This document shows, one piece after another, positions 21,477 through 22,062 of a stretch of 22,062 nucleotides of DNA. How positions within the stretch are numbered: position 1 is the stretch's first letter; each line of letters starts with the position of its first letter. The translations under genes were made by a program, and so were the position numbers. The notes beneath the pieces are model-generated. The model saw only the letters and a list, made by a program, of their open reading frames with translations, was not told the origin of the DNA and did not search any database. This DNA is from an uncultured Collinsella sp. (GTDB taxonomy: Bacteria; Actinomycetota; Coriobacteriia; Coriobacteriales; Coriobacteriaceae), in NCBI GenBank assembly GCA_902470095.1, contig CABRFG010000039.1, forward strand, positions 1-22,062, written 5' to 3'.

Positions 21477-22062
21477 TCATTCGCCCGGGTTGATGTTCGC
21501 GTAGAACTCGGCCCCGTCGTCCAGGCGCAGGATGCCCACGCGGCCGAACTCGGAGCCGGTGGCGGCGGCGCAGTCGATGTCGATGCGATCGGGCACACCA
21601 GCAGTGTCCTCGCCGCCCAAGCGCACGATCTGCCCGCGTCCCGATTCCTCATCGAGCCCCGCCAGACCACCGACCTCGCAATAGCGCCCAAGCGATACCG
21701 TGGGCGTGTGACCGCTCACCACGACCGGGCCCTTGCCCTCGGCAGAAAGCAGCCCGGTCGACGCATCCCAATAGCCATGACGAATCCACAGCAGGTCATC
21801 GGACGACTGCACCGCGAGCATCTGCTGCAGCAGCTCGCGATCGGCACCCACCGCTCCGACGCCATCGGCACAATCGACACCATGCTCAAGCAAAAACGCG
21901 CGCGCCGCCTTCATCTCGATTCCAGCATGTACCAGCAGATACGGGCGCTCCTCGGTCTCGACCACCGCGTAGAGCGGCAGCGCGGCCATCCATCGCACGA
22001 GCTCCTCGTATGCCTCAAATTCCATGTCGTTGAGCTGCTCGCGCGTCGTCCAGCCACCGTTG
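21477..22062 (-). CDS. Metallophosphoesterase / PPP-type protein phosphatase, N-terminus beyond window
   Basis: The visible 194 residues are the C-terminal part of a calcineurin-like phosphoesterase. The frame is open through the window edge, and the residues just inside it (NGGWTTREQL) fit the conserved NGG that follows the GNH motif in bacterial PPP-family phosphatases and ApaH relatives. Further motifs are LLVHAGI, WIRHGYW and VVSGHTPT, whose histidines are metal ligands. The internal ATG at 22025 is therefore not the start. The GD and GNH motifs would lie outside the window. Substrate (phosphoprotein or dinucleoside polyphosphate) cannot be told. The gene converges on the flippase gene with a 31-bp gap and no obvious terminator between them. 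Confidence 0.85.
   Translation of the reverse strand, partial: NGGWTTREQLNDMEFEAYEELVRWMAALPLYAVVETEERPYLLVHAGIEMKAARAFLLEHGVDCADGVGAVGADRELLQQMLAVQSSDDLLWIRHGYWDASTGLLSAEGKGPVVVSGHTPTVSLGRYCEVGGLAGLDEESGRGQIVRLGGEDTAGVPDRIDIDCAAATGSEFGRVGILRLDDGAEFYANINPGE

Overview
The window looks like a chromosomal segment of a GC-rich Actinomycetota, most likely a gut Coriobacteriia of the Collinsella type. That placement is an inference from the base composition, the gene families (CarD, ATP-dependent PckA, a PflX-like radical SAM protein, a TagO/WecA transferase) and the short intergenic dyad repeats; no marker gene is present to prove it. The content is mainly housekeeping. I see no prophage, insertion sequence, CRISPR array or defence operon.

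Layout. Positions 1-584 hold no convincing gene: there is a GC-rich foldable stretch (about 110-240), a widely spaced 17-bp inverted repeat, and the argS terminator. argS (minus) and a CarD-type regulator (plus) diverge from a 342-bp intergenic region. An HD-domain protein follows. Then come proA (minus), an S33 proline-iminopeptidase-like hydrolase (plus), a striking rod-shaped hairpin, proB, pncB, a small tail-anchored coiled-coil protein and tRNA-Ala(CGC), all minus except the hydrolase. A PflX-like radical SAM gene (minus) and a probable 6S RNA (plus) diverge, followed by a WecA/TagO-like transferase and trpS (plus). From 14.8 to 19.5 kb a minus-strand block encodes a single-domain MGMT, a DegV protein, a MarR regulator, a B3/4-domain protein and pckA. 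A plus-strand MOP-type flippase and the 3' part of a metallophosphoesterase close the window.

How the parts relate. proA and proB supply proline synthesis from glutamate, and the enzyme likely to free N-terminal proline from peptides lies between them. argS, trpS and tRNA-Ala serve translation; pncB serves NAD salvage; pckA links oxaloacetate and PEP. The WecA-like transferase and the flippase could both act in cell-surface glycan export, but they are 6.5 kb apart.

The most notable non-coding signal is a near-palindromic element present six times, each copy 11-29 bp beyond a stop codon, evidently working as the local (often bidirectional) terminator. The other items worth checking are the rod hairpin at 6951-7048, a perfect 16-bp LacI-type dyad upstream of pckA, and the unassigned folded region at the left edge. 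I did not find a clearly novel multi-gene system.
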